A stretch of DNA of 47,750 bases. Source: Candidatus Omnitrophota bacterium (GTDB lineage: Bacteria > Omnitrophota > Gorgyraeia > 2-02-FULL-51-18). Position 1 is the stretch's first letter; every line of letters starts with the position of its first letter. The stretch is from positions 1 through 47,750 of the forward strand of contig JACPWF010000026.1 of the NCBI GenBank assembly GCA_016197155.1. Direction: 5' to 3'. The notes under the pieces are model-generated. The model saw nothing but the letters and a program-made list of their open reading frames with translations. It was not told the DNA's origin and made no database searches. Position numbers and translations under genes: made by a program. Shown here piece by piece: positions 15,826 to 24,942 of the stretch.

Positions 15826-18199
15826 TCCTCGCGAGATAAAAACCAAGGCCGAGCAAAAAAAATAGCGACAATCCGGCGCCGATTTTGAGCGAAAGCGGTT
15901 CGTAAATAAACTCCACCGTGTGCCGTCCCCTATCCAAAAGGACGGCGCGAAAGGCCGTCTGCGCCCAGTAAATGGGAACACGCCCGCCGTCCACGACCGC
16001 CTTCCAACCCGGATAATAGACATCGGATAAAACCAAAAAACCAGGCCGCGAAAGATCCGTTCGGATGCGCACGAAATCCGGCCGATAAACGCAGACGTTC
16101 ACCGATGACGGGTCGCCGGCGGCCTCCTCGCCCAGTTCCGGCGCCCCCTCCAGCACGACGGTGTCCTTCAGTTTCTCCGCGGGCGCGTTTATAAAATCCT
16201 CGGCCTCTTGGCGGTTTCTGGCATAGTGAAGATGCCTGGCCACAAAAGCCCGGGGCATGGCCTTTTCATTGAGATAAATTTTATGGGAAAACCCTTCGTA
16301 AATTTTGCGATAACCTTCTTTTCCGTCCAACACGGGATTGGCGGCCGAAGTGAGGAGGTACTTGCAGTTCGCAAAATCCGCCAGAGACCGATTGAATGTC
16401 TCCGTGGCATGAAGAATGGATACCGGGTCGCGGTCTCTTTGCGACAGGCGCGCATAAAACCGGACGTATCTTTCTTGATACAACTGCTCATAGCCATCCG
16501 GCGTGGCAATCCCGTAGCTGACGTTCGTTTCGGGCCTTAGGAACATCCGACTGAAACTGGTCTTTCCATCCTCGACGGAAAGGACCCGGAAGAGGTCTTT
16601 GTCTCTGAGGAGGAAGTCGGCGACGGGTTGGTAACGGCTCATCTCCGCGCGAGAAACCGACGGCATGGTAAAACCGGACACCCCTCCCAAATCGATGAGG
16701 ACAAACATCGTTAACAATCCCCACAATGGCCTTTCGCCGATTATCTTCTTGGCATAAATGAAAAAAAGAATGAAAAGCGCGGCCGTAAAGCAAATCGGGC
16801 CGATCAGGTGAGGGTTTGAAACGGACGTCGCCTGATTTAAAAAATCAAAGAAATCCCCGATGCGCCGATTTTTAAATGCCGCCGGGTCGCCGATGAAAAG
16901 ATTGGACGCCGCGCTTTTTTCCAGGTACGCGCCCAGGGTCTGAACAAGGGCGTCTTTGGTCCGAAAGACCATCAGTCGCAGAACAAAAAGTCCCGCGAAA
17001 AACAATCCGACGAGCGCTCCCCACGCCGCCGCCATTTTTTTTAAATGGCCTTCGTTCGCGTGCCGGACACGGTCGTCGAATGCGATCCCGCAGAGCGCGG
17101 CCAGGCAAAAGCGATAAACGTCGAAAAGCCGGACCACATTTGTCATCCCGGACACCAGGGGAATAAATCGAAAAAAGACCCCGTCCAAAAGCGGGTTGAG
17201 CATGAGAAAAACCAAGACAGTGCCCGCGCCCGCCAAAAAAAACGCCGCGCCGCCGCTCGCCTTCCGCTTCCAGCATCCCCAGGATGTCCAGACGGCGAAA
17301 ACTGAAAATAAGCCCATGTAGGGCAGCGGGGCAAAACTGTGGGTGTGGTCAAGGATCGGGACCCTGGAGTATATTTTTTCCAAAAGACGCGGAACCATGA
17401 AATTCAGATCCGGCCGGGAGGGAGACTCAAACCATTTCGGAAAAACAGCGGTCGGGAGATAAACAGGGGATAGCGCCTGGACCTCATTCCACAGATGCCG
17501 CGAGGAATGAAGCGCGAGCTCTAATTGCGGGACGAAATGAAAGAGGCAGAGCCCGCCGGCAAAGAAAAACGGCAGAAACAAAACTTTTATTTTTACCGGA
17601 CGAAACTGCGTCAGAAGATACGCGACCAAAAAAATAGCGTCATAAAGAAAATGCTGGGGGTTGGCGTTCAAGAGAAACAACACGAGAGCCGCCGTGAGGG
17701 CCACGAAATCCGCCTTTTTAAAGGAGGCCGCGTATCGGTCTGCCAAGAGAAACGAAAGCGGCAAGAGGAACAGGCCCGATTCCACCGACCGGCCCATCGT
17801 GATCATCCACACAAGGGCTCCGAGGCAGGCGCCAAACCGCGAAACGCTCTTCCTGACCAGAAATAAATAGAAGCACAGGCCATTCAAAAATAGGGCCAGG
17901 AACCGAACTAGGCTAAAAGCATCCAGGGGATCCAAAAAAAAAGCGGCCCAGTGGTAAAAGTCAAACCGGCTCACCGAATGAAAACCATAGGGCTGACCGC
18001 AAAGTGACAACGTGTTCCAAAGGGGAAAAACGCCGCGGCGGACCCATTCGTGGAAATAAACAAGCGAGCTGTAGTAGGTTTGTTCCAAATCTCCGCCTAT
18101 CTCAAGCAGGGGCCGTCCCGAAAAAATCCAATCACGGCAATAAAACAGGGCCGCGGTCAAAAGGAAAAAAGCGTATTTTAAATGCGCGCGGGTTTTCAT
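15800..18199 (-). CDS. YfhO-family multipass membrane protein, copy 1
   Basis: A protein of 799 residues from the ATG at 18199, which overlaps the preceding stop as ATGA. An N-terminal GT-C-like membrane domain with ten or more helices is followed by an extracytoplasmic part with the YfhO hallmark near the end, LVLSDVYYPGWKAVVDG (~717-733), then GRHTVEFIYEP and a last helix. YfhO proteins are integral membrane proteins implicated in adding sugars to lipid-linked or teichoic-type polymers. IGGDLEQTYYSSLVYFHEW near residue 32 carries the acidic position expected early in GT-C enzymes. It is adjacent to a second YfhO gene and a GT39-like gene, suggesting stepwise glycosylation outside the cytoplasmic membrane. 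Confidence 0.82.
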   Translation of the reverse strand: MKTRAHLKYAFFLLTAALFYCRDWIFSGRPLLEIGGDLEQTYYSSLVYFHEWVRRGVFPLWNTLSLCGQPYGFHSVSRFDFYHWAAFFLDPLDAFSLVRFLALFLNGLCFYLFLVRKSVSRFGACLGALVWMITMGRSVESGLFLLPLSFLLADRYAASFKKADFVALTAALVLFLLNANPQHFLYDAIFLVAYLLTQFRPVKIKVLFLPFFFAGGLCLFHFVPQLELALHSSRHLWNEVQALSPVYLPTAVFPKWFESPSRPDLNFMVPRLLEKIYSRVPILDHTHSFAPLPYMGLFSVFAVWTSWGCWKRKASGGAAFFLAGAGTVLVFLMLNPLLDGVFFRFIPLVSGMTNVVRLFDVYRFCLAALCGIAFDDRVRHANEGHLKKMAAAWGALVGLFFAGLFVLRLMVFRTKDALVQTLGAYLEKSAASNLFIGDPAAFKNRRIGDFFDFLNQATSVSNPHLIGPICFTAALFILFFIYAKKIIGERPLWGLLTMFVLIDLGGVSGFTMPSVSRAEMSRYQPVADFLLRDKDLFRVLSVEDGKTSFSRMFLRPETNVSYGIATPDGYEQLYQERYVRFYARLSQRDRDPVSILHATETFNRSLADFANCKYLLTSAANPVLDGKEGYRKIYEGFSHKIYLNEKAMPRAFVARHLHYARNRQEAEDFINAPAEKLKDTVVLEGAPELGEEAAGDPSSVNVCVYRPDFVRIRTDLSRPGFLVLSDVYYPGWKAVVDGGRVPIYWAQTAFRAVLLDRGRHTVEFIYEPLSLKIGAGLSLFFLLGLGFYLARIDSRYVRV

Positions 18200-20547
18200 T
18201 TCTGCTTTGATTTCCACAAATAAACAACGAGAAAAATCCAGGCGCCGGCCGCAACCCACAGGGCCATATCCAGATGGCGGTGGTCATAAAAAAAATGGAC
18301 CCGGTGGCGGCCTTTGCCCGCAAAGACGCCGCAAAAAGCGTGATCTGCCGGAAAGAGTTTTTGGCCTTGCCCGTCGACGGTCACTTTCCAGCCCGGATAA
18401 GCGGCGTTTCGAAAAATAACAAAACTCTCCGACTGGGCGTCGATGAGGACTTCAACGGACTCCGGTGTGTTCCGAAGCATTTGAACGTCCGCGCGCCCGG
18501 AAAATGTGGGCTGTAGGGGGGGCGTTTCCATTTTTTCTTCGAGTACGACTTCGCGATCGGGTTGAAAGGCTGGGCTTTTGAGATAGGCCAGGCGGGCGGA
18601 CTTTTCAGGAATGTTTTTCACACGATAAACGCCATAGACCAAGGGCCGCGCATCAAGGTTTTCGTAAATGAAGCGCCCCCTTCCTTCCCAAACCAACCAC
18701 AGGTCCTCGAGCCCCAGCCGCTCCGTAGAGACAATCCATCGTACCCCGATCAGATTTAAAATGGCGCGCTCGCTTTTCCATGTCGCCAAGGAAAGTTCGG
18801 CGCGGCCGAGTGACGCATCCAGAAATCCCAGGTCATGCGCAAGCTCATCATAGCGCTTGATCAAAAGGGGCGAATAAGCCCCCGCGTGGCGTAGCCCAAA
18901 AAGCATTTGGGAACTCGGCTCGAGAATTTCATTTCTTGCCCGCCCTTCCCCGGTCCACTCCACGAAATAGCCGTCTTTTTCCTTTTGAAATTCGACGAGC
19001 CGGTTGACCAGGGCGTCCGGATGCGCCTCCGGGTGTCCGGATCGCACGTTCCCGATAAATCCAATTCCGAGAAACCGCCCGAAAACGGCCAAGTCCAACA
19101 CGACGACCGCCAGGCAAAACCCCTTAAAGAGCCTTTTCCTCCCAGCCGAGAAACGAATGACAAAAAATGACGCCGCCGCGAGAACCGAAAAATAAATATT
19201 CCAGGGGTTTCTAAAATCCAAAAGCCTCTTCAAGCCCAACAACCACTCCTCTCCCATCGCCTGGTAGGCCGAAAGACTCCGGGCGGGATGGGATTTGTGC
19301 AGAAACCATCCCTCGATCCACCGGTGAGCCGCGTGGTTCAATGCATCGCCGGAGAGCCAGTAGAGAAAACTCAAAATAAACGGCGATGCCACCAATGCCA
19401 CGACCGTCCAGAAAAGCGCCTGGGTCCAACGCTTAAACGGGACGGAGTTTCTGTCCATTTCCAAAACCCGGTCAAAACCGTGCGCGGACAGCACGGCAAG
19501 CGAAAAGATAAAAAAGAACGTGAACTTGAGCGGGTTGCGAAACGCGGTGAGCCCGGAAACCTTGACGAAATAAAAATAAAGGGGGTTGTATTTCCCCAGC
19601 GCGAGCAAAAATGAAACGAGAGCCAGGATCCCAAAAATTTTTTCGGGGCGGCTCTTTTTGAAGAAAAGAGCCGGCGACGAAAGAAAAAGAGGCAGAACGC
19701 CCAGGTAATAGGAGGATTTGAGAAAATTTCCCCAGTGAGGAAAGAAAAGCCCGGCCAAAGAGGCCGGCGAAACCGATCCCCACAACGCGAAATCTTCCCC
19801 CTGACCTTGCCGGCTAGACACCTGCGCGAGCTCGACCGTCGCAAGAATCGCGGGAAGCGCTAGCACAACCCCCAAAAGCCAGACCCCCCAAAACGCCTTC
19901 CCATGCGGTCTCAAATTCCGCTTCAACAGAACGTACAAAAGAAAATAACCGAAGGCGTAAACAGCCATCTGCGGAAAGCCCGCCGTCCACATTTGCGAAA
20001 AGAAGACGGCCAAAATCGCCATCCAAACCCGTTTCGACCTTTCATCGCTATCGGCCAAATGCTCGATGCCCCAGAGACACCAGGGCATCCACGAAAGCAC
20101 CCGAAGCGTGCCGGTGGTGTAAAAACATCCGCCGAACAGGCTGGAAAATGAAAAAAGCGTCGCGCCAAAACCGGCCGCATCCCTTGAAAGCCCTGTTTTC
20201 CGGAGAGTGGCGTAAAATCCGGCCGCGCCGATCAAAAAATGAAGCGGAACATTCCAGGTGTAGGCCGCATAAAAAGGCAAGAACGAATAGCTCGCCAAAT
20301 GGATCCCGTAAAAAGGGCCGACTTGCCCCTCGGCCGCCAGGGGAAAGCCACAGCCCATTTGATCGGTCCAATAAGGAATGAAACCGGCCCTGAGCGCATG
20401 GGCATAATGATAGGTCCATGGATAAAACTGGTTAAAGTAATCGCCGTGGAGAAACGTGGCTTTCAGGAAAAGAAGTGGCCACAGAAAATAAAAAAACAAA
20501 ATCCCGTAAAACAAAACCGCATAAAGAGAAAGCCTGCGACCGGTCAT
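18196..20547 (-). CDS. YfhO-family multipass membrane protein, copy 2
   Basis: A protein of 783 residues, paralogous to the next gene. The early loop HGDYFNQFYPWTYHYAHAL (~34-52) resembles the acidic first loop of GT-C transferases. About twelve membrane helices are followed by a soluble domain with FRNAAYPGWKVTVDG and GRHRVHFFYDHRHLD, then a final helix and a basic tail. The ATG at 20547 overlaps the GT39-like stop as ATGA, and its own stop overlaps copy 1. The two copies have diverged substantially outside the PGWK region, so they probably use different donors or acceptors and are not redundant. The exact reaction is unknown. Confidence 0.82.
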   Translation of the reverse strand: MTGRRLSLYAVLFYGILFFYFLWPLLFLKATFLHGDYFNQFYPWTYHYAHALRAGFIPYWTDQMGCGFPLAAEGQVGPFYGIHLASYSFLPFYAAYTWNVPLHFLIGAAGFYATLRKTGLSRDAAGFGATLFSFSSLFGGCFYTTGTLRVLSWMPWCLWGIEHLADSDERSKRVWMAILAVFFSQMWTAGFPQMAVYAFGYFLLYVLLKRNLRPHGKAFWGVWLLGVVLALPAILATVELAQVSSRQGQGEDFALWGSVSPASLAGLFFPHWGNFLKSSYYLGVLPLFLSSPALFFKKSRPEKIFGILALVSFLLALGKYNPLYFYFVKVSGLTAFRNPLKFTFFFIFSLAVLSAHGFDRVLEMDRNSVPFKRWTQALFWTVVALVASPFILSFLYWLSGDALNHAAHRWIEGWFLHKSHPARSLSAYQAMGEEWLLGLKRLLDFRNPWNIYFSVLAAASFFVIRFSAGRKRLFKGFCLAVVVLDLAVFGRFLGIGFIGNVRSGHPEAHPDALVNRLVEFQKEKDGYFVEWTGEGRARNEILEPSSQMLFGLRHAGAYSPLLIKRYDELAHDLGFLDASLGRAELSLATWKSERAILNLIGVRWIVSTERLGLEDLWLVWEGRGRFIYENLDARPLVYGVYRVKNIPEKSARLAYLKSPAFQPDREVVLEEKMETPPLQPTFSGRADVQMLRNTPESVEVLIDAQSESFVIFRNAAYPGWKVTVDGQGQKLFPADHAFCGVFAGKGRHRVHFFYDHRHLDMALWVAAGAWIFLVVYLWKSKQK

Positions 20548-22196
20548 CGCGTTTCCAGACGATAAATTTCAAGATAAGGCCCCTGCCGTTCCCTTGAAAA
20601 GAGCTCTTTCGTGCTGAACGGCAGCGCGACATTGGACCAAGTGTCCCGGTTGAAAATCCTGGAGGGATCTTGGTAAGGAGAAAACACTTTCACCAGCCGG
20701 GCCTCGCTTGAAACCTGCCGCTCAAAAAAATCATTTTCCCCGGGATAACGGTAGCGCACGTAGTATTGAGCTTTTATCCGGCGGACGGCTTCGGCATCCG
20801 GCACAACCAGGGGGGATGACATGAGAAACGGAGCGGAGGCCAACCGGTCAAAATCCACATAAGTGACATGGAAACGTTTCTGTCCGGCGGCGAGCCGCTT
20901 CATGAATTTGATTCTCTCGGCCTTTTCCCTTTGATGCGGATCCTCCGGCCGGATTTGGGCCAGTTTTTCCGTGAGCTGATCTTCCGGCTGAATCAGCCTC
21001 GGCGAGAAAAAAGGATGGTCCAACACCACCGCCGCGCCTTCCGGAAGGCTCCTCTCCATCCACACCTTCGCCTGTGTTCGTGTGTCTTCTTTGAAAAGGG
21101 TACTGTCCAGATAAAGGGCCTTCGCCAAAGGCGTCAGGACCAGCAGAAAACCGATCGCCACCTGCAAGCGGGGTCTCGGGATCACGCGCGTCACAAAAAA
21201 AGCGGCCGAGACGCACAGGAACGGCAGAACGGGTATCGCATAACGCTCATAGGGCTGGCTGAAAAAAGCAATCAAAAAATAATAGCCGACCGCGAAGGAA
21301 ACAAAAGGGACCCGGCGGCGGTCAGCCGCCAACAGCGGCAGCCCGTAAAGCCCGGCGAAAACGGCGGGCAGGCCCTGCCCCTCCCCCAGAGAATAAAGCA
21401 GGTGGTGAAAAAACGGCGGGGACACCTCCACCCGCGCTTGGCTGCGGATCTCCGTGATAAAAAAATTAAAATCGATTAGGCTGAAGGGATTGAGCGCCAG
21501 GTAAAAGATCCCCACCAAAAACAAAGAGCGAAAGACCGCTCCTGCGCCGCGTTTTTCAAGAATGTCATCGGCAAGAATCGGCAGCGCCACCGGCAGGGCG
21601 ATGTATTTGAACGCGATCGCCGCCCCGGCCCACAAAGACGGAAGCCACGAAAAGCGGGATTCCTTCCGCCTCTTTTTTTCCAATTCATAAAAAACCATGA
21701 CCACGCAAAACGTCATCGGGATGTCCGCGTAAAGGTAATGTGAATCCCTGGCATGTAAAAAACTCGACGCCAAAAGCGCGGCCGACAAAAGCGCGGTTCG
21801 GCGATCGAGCATCTTTTTGGTGAGCGCGTAAAGCGCCCAAACCGTTGCGGTTCCGGCCGCCGCTCCGAAAACCAGCCGGCCGATCAGATAAAAAATACCC
21901 GGGTCGCGAAAAAAAAGCTCGGCAAACATCTCCTTTGAAAAATGTCCAAAAATAGCCAGAAACGAATAAAAAACTCCGTAGACTAAAAAAAGCAGGGCCG
22001 ACAAAAGCGGCGGAATCTTAAAAAAATGCGGATTGAAATCGCCCAAGGCATAGGCTAGGGCGTGATTCACCACAATCGGCTCGTCCTGATGATAGAGATG
22101 AGGCAGTCCAAAGTGGACGCCCGCCACGCGTAACAAAAAGGACGCGACCAAGATAAGGACGAGGGGCCCTTGCGCCGCCTTGTCTGCGGAGATCAA
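20544..22196 (-). CDS. GT39-like membrane glycosyltransferase
   Basis: A protein of 550 residues with about ten membrane helices. The first loop, FGLPHLYHQDEPIVVNHALAY (~30-50, shown here only as key motif HQDE), holds the Asp-Glu pair typical of GT39/PMT and ArnT-like enzymes that use polyprenyl-phosphate sugars. A C-terminal soluble region of ~190 residues follows. The start is TTG at 22196, forming a TTGA overlap with the SGNH stop, and is supported by a strong AGGAGGGGAG site. It probably acts at the outer face of the cytoplasmic membrane on a glycan or protein acceptor. Confidence 0.8.
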   Translation of the reverse strand: MISADKAAQGPLVLILVASFLLRVAGVHFGLPHLYHQDEPIVVNHALAYALGDFNPHFFKIPPLLSALLFLVYGVFYSFLAIFGHFSKEMFAELFFRDPGIFYLIGRLVFGAAAGTATVWALYALTKKMLDRRTALLSAALLASSFLHARDSHYLYADIPMTFCVVMVFYELEKKRRKESRFSWLPSLWAGAAIAFKYIALPVALPILADDILEKRGAGAVFRSLFLVGIFYLALNPFSLIDFNFFITEIRSQARVEVSPPFFHHLLYSLGEGQGLPAVFAGLYGLPLLAADRRRVPFVSFAVGYYFLIAFFSQPYERYAIPVLPFLCVSAAFFVTRVIPRPRLQVAIGFLLVLTPLAKALYLDSTLFKEDTRTQAKVWMERSLPEGAAVVLDHPFFSPRLIQPEDQLTEKLAQIRPEDPHQREKAERIKFMKRLAAGQKRFHVTYVDFDRLASAPFLMSSPLVVPDAEAVRRIKAQYYVRYRYPGENDFFERQVSSEARLVKVFSPYQDPSRIFNRDTWSNVALPFSTKELFSRERQGPYLEIYRLETR

Positions 22197-23302
22197 ATCT
22201 TTCTCCCCTCCTCGTGATTTTTCAAATAATCGGAAAGCGCTTCGGCGATCAGGCGGTTTCCCGCCAGATTGAGATGGCTATCGACGGACCAGTAAACCCT
22301 TGACCCCGCCTGACTGGCCTCTTTTAAGAAAACGGTTGTGTCCAAAAAATCGATCTCCTTTTCATTACAAAACGCCCGGAGATGGTGATTGGGCGCCGAG
22401 AGATCAAAATCATCCGGATGAAACCGGTATTTTTCCACCCACTGATTCCAATAATCCCGATCCACCTGATACCGATCGGGGATGAACACAATGAGAAAGC
22501 GCGAGCCATTCCTCGCCACCTCGTCCGAGAGCGTCGAGAGAGTCTTATCGGTCGTCTCCCAAATGGGGCCGGCGCTCGAATCTTTTTTGAAAATAAGGAG
22601 CTCTCCGGGAATGCGGTCCTTCACCGCCCCCGACGATTCAAGCGCCGCGTTAAACCACCTTTGCCGCCGAAAACGGTCCAGTAAATTATAAATTGAGGAC
22701 CGTTGCTTCAGAAATCGCTTGGCATTTTCCAACATTCCCGCGCGCGCCGGCTTCGACGGGAAACCCTCTTTCTTTCTCTGTTTAAAATTCTCATAAGGAT
22801 CGTTACCGGCAAAAAAACAAAGGATCGTCCATCGGGCAGGATGGGAAAAAGCGGCCGAACGGTACAAAGCCAGTTCTTCGCGATTGCTGTAACCATAGCA
22901 GGCCGTATTTAAAACGTTTTTTCCAAGTTTCGCCGCGACAAGAGACGGGATCGTGTCAGGGTCGTTTACGCCGACGCCCACCGTCTGGGAGTCTCCCAGG
23001 AAAAGGGCCTCGCAAGATTTTTCGGAAGCGGGCTCTCCGGGTGCGGTTCTTCGAAATCCCTCGTCGTCCGTCGTCAGGCGAAAACGAAATTCATTGTAAG
23101 CGCCGTTTAACCAAAGATCCAGAAGGGGCTTGAGTCTCTTGTGCGGTTCGAGTGAGGGATCGTAGCGGATGATCTTTTTCAAATAATCGGAAGGCACGTG
23201 CCAAACAGCCTTGAGAACCGCGTCGGCGGCCACCAGCACAGCCATGAACGCTACCGAGGCGACTAGAAGATTGACAAAAAATTCAGAAAGACGGCTTCGC
23301 AT
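22193..23302 (-). CDS. SGNH-like protein, AlgX/AlgJ type ending, copy B
   Basis: A protein of 369 residues from the ATG at 23302; longer upstream frames lie inside the neighbouring gene. A membrane anchor (FFVNLLVASVAFMAVLVAADAVL) is followed by ALFLGDSQTVGVGV (~94-107) as the GDS block, CYGYSN, FFAGNDPYEN (GND block), and DSHLNLAGN near the end as the Asp-x-His motif. It overlaps the related gene at 23283-24326 by 20 bases, indicating tandem duplication and divergence. Such proteins transfer or remove O-acetyl groups on periplasmic glycans. Which direction applies here cannot be read. Confidence 0.78.
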   Translation of the reverse strand: MRSRLSEFFVNLLVASVAFMAVLVAADAVLKAVWHVPSDYLKKIIRYDPSLEPHKRLKPLLDLWLNGAYNEFRFRLTTDDEGFRRTAPGEPASEKSCEALFLGDSQTVGVGVNDPDTIPSLVAAKLGKNVLNTACYGYSNREELALYRSAAFSHPARWTILCFFAGNDPYENFKQRKKEGFPSKPARAGMLENAKRFLKQRSSIYNLLDRFRRQRWFNAALESSGAVKDRIPGELLIFKKDSSAGPIWETTDKTLSTLSDEVARNGSRFLIVFIPDRYQVDRDYWNQWVEKYRFHPDDFDLSAPNHHLRAFCNEKEIDFLDTTVFLKEASQAGSRVYWSVDSHLNLAGNRLIAEALSDYLKNHEEGRKI

Positions 23303-24326
23303 GTTCCCGTATAAACTCCGCCAACGTCTCCCCCGCCTGCGCGTGCCCCCGGACCGTCCAGTGCTGGTCCTGGTTGTAATAGAATCCCCGCACCGTTTCA
23401 TCCGGCAGCGTTTCGTAAATTTCAAGAAAATCAATGCAGGGGATGCTGTATCCAGCACAGAAATCTTTGAGGATCCGATTGGGTTTTTTATAATCGTATT
23501 TGTCATTGTTCAGAAGATGCTTTTTAAAGACTTGCTGCTTGGCAGGCACCAGGAGAAAAACGAGGCTCACCCCCTCCTTTTCACACAACGACCTGATTTT
23601 TTCGAGTCCCGTCAGCTCCTCCGTCACCAATTTTTTTTCCAGCGGCGGATAAGTTCTTAAAAATATGCCGCGGTTGTCGTATCGCAAATCGAAACGAAAC
23701 AAAATATCATCGATCCAGCGGATCTGCACCAGCCGCGTCCAAAAAAATTCCAACGTGCGAAGACGAATCCCTTTCAAGACGCGCTTCGCGTCCAGAAAAA
23801 TGTTTCTCCGGATTGGCTCCTCCGCCCGGCCGGCGTTTTTATTTTCGTGCCGCAACTCGTCATAAAAATCATTCCCGATATAAATCTGAAGCGCGGCAAG
23901 GTCTGGTTTGAAACGCAGGCCTTTTTCGATCAAAAATTGGATGGCATCCTCCACGTTGCCCTGCGTGCCGCCGTTGATGACGCTCGCACGATAACCGGAT
24001 TCTCTTAAAATTTTCTCCGCGACTTTCGGATAGGTCTCCGGGATGTTGACGCCCAGACCAAACGTGAACGAATCGCCCAGACACAGGATCCGGTACTCGC
24101 CGGGCGCTTTTGACAAAATCTCCCCATCCCTCATATTGAGACTGTTCGTTTTAATTTTGGTCTTGAACTCAGCTGTTTCAATCACGTAAACCGCGTCCGG
24201 TCCGGGAGATTGGACATAATTTTTAAGATTATAGATTGTGCAACGCAAGACAATTTCGGTGAGAGCCAGAACCAGAAGAAAGGAGGCGATGAGAACTAAA
24301 AAATTAAGGCCGAAACGTTTGACCAA
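23283..24326 (-). CDS. SGNH-like protein, AlgX/AlgJ type ending, copy A
   Basis: A protein of 347 residues. An N-terminal anchor (LNFLVLIASFLLVLALTEIVL) is followed by RILCLGDSFTFGLGVN (~78-93), NGGTQGN, QIYIGNDFYDE and the C-terminal DQHWTVRGH, an Asp-x-His-Trp motif as in AlgX/AlgJ-type acetyl-transfer proteins. The catalytic Ser-Gly-Asn-His set appears complete. The likely start is TTG at 24326, with TAGGA about six bases ahead; no ATG is available nearby. It overlaps the acyltransferase by 23 bases and copy B by 20. It probably O-acetylates or deacetylates an exported glycan. Confidence 0.8.
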   Translation of the reverse strand: MVKRFGLNFLVLIASFLLVLALTEIVLRCTIYNLKNYVQSPGPDAVYVIETAEFKTKIKTNSLNMRDGEILSKAPGEYRILCLGDSFTFGLGVNIPETYPKVAEKILRESGYRASVINGGTQGNVEDAIQFLIEKGLRFKPDLAALQIYIGNDFYDELRHENKNAGRAEEPIRRNIFLDAKRVLKGIRLRTLEFFWTRLVQIRWIDDILFRFDLRYDNRGIFLRTYPPLEKKLVTEELTGLEKIRSLCEKEGVSLVFLLVPAKQQVFKKHLLNNDKYDYKKPNRILKDFCAGYSIPCIDFLEIYETLPDETVRGFYYNQDQHWTVRGHAQAGETLAEFIREHAKPSF

Positions 24327-24942
24327 ATATTTTCCTACCCTTCAGTGAAAATTTTTTTTCGCAGGGGCGGCAATGAAAACCACCCCTCTCCCGAAGAAGG
24401 CGCCGGCCGCACACACACACCCACCCGATCTGCCGCGCGGGATTTCCGACGACCAAAGCATGAGCCGGAACCGATTTTGTGACCACACTGCCGGCGCCGA
24501 CGAGCGCGAAGCGGCCAATTTCCAGGCCCCCCAAAATCACCGCGCCCGCGCCAACGGTCGCCCCCTCTTTCACAACGGTCGCGAGCGTGTCTTCATTCGG
24601 AGCGGAGCCGGCAAGCCCCTTTGAAGAATAATCGTACGCGCGCGGGTACTTGTCATTGACAAAGAGGCACCCCGCCGAGATCATCACCTTGTCCTCGATC
24701 GTGACGCCCGTGGGAATATAAACGAAGGCGTTCAGTTTCACGAAATCGCCGATCCGCACATCGTAGGCAATGTACGTTTTTTCGCCGACGATGCACTCGC
24801 GGCCCAAAACGGCGTTCGAGCGGATGTGGACATGGTCCCAAATCGACGAGCCCGCGCCTATCTCCACGCCCGGCTCGATCATGGCGGTGGGGTGAATGCG
24901 AACACCCGCGAAACGTTTTTTCACCCGCGCACTTTTAGCCAT
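24304..24942 (-). CDS. Left-handed beta-helix N-acetyltransferase with C-terminal zinc ribbon (WbpD-like)
   Basis: A protein of 212 residues from the ATG at 24942, which has GGAG and an A-rich spacer directly ahead. Hexapeptide repeats run from ~12 to ~150 (IHPTAMIEPGVEIG, then IWDHVHIRSNAVLG, VKEGATVGAGAVILGG). The IW-x-HI, NDKYPRA and VVGNPARQIG segments match acetyltransferases that N-acetylate 3-amino sugars of UDP-linked uronates, such as WbpD. The last ~40 residues add a CxC...CxxC ribbon (WVCVCG, FHCRPCEKKF). It follows a Gfo/Idh oxidoreductase and a DegT aminotransferase, the same trio used for UDP-diacetamido sugars. Confidence 0.85.
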   Translation of the reverse strand: MAKSARVKKRFAGVRIHPTAMIEPGVEIGAGSSIWDHVHIRSNAVLGRECIVGEKTYIAYDVRIGDFVKLNAFVYIPTGVTIEDKVMISAGCLFVNDKYPRAYDYSSKGLAGSAPNEDTLATVVKEGATVGAGAVILGGLEIGRFALVGAGSVVTKSVPAHALVVGNPARQIGWVCVCGRRLLRERGGFHCRPCEKKFSLKGRKIFGQTFRP

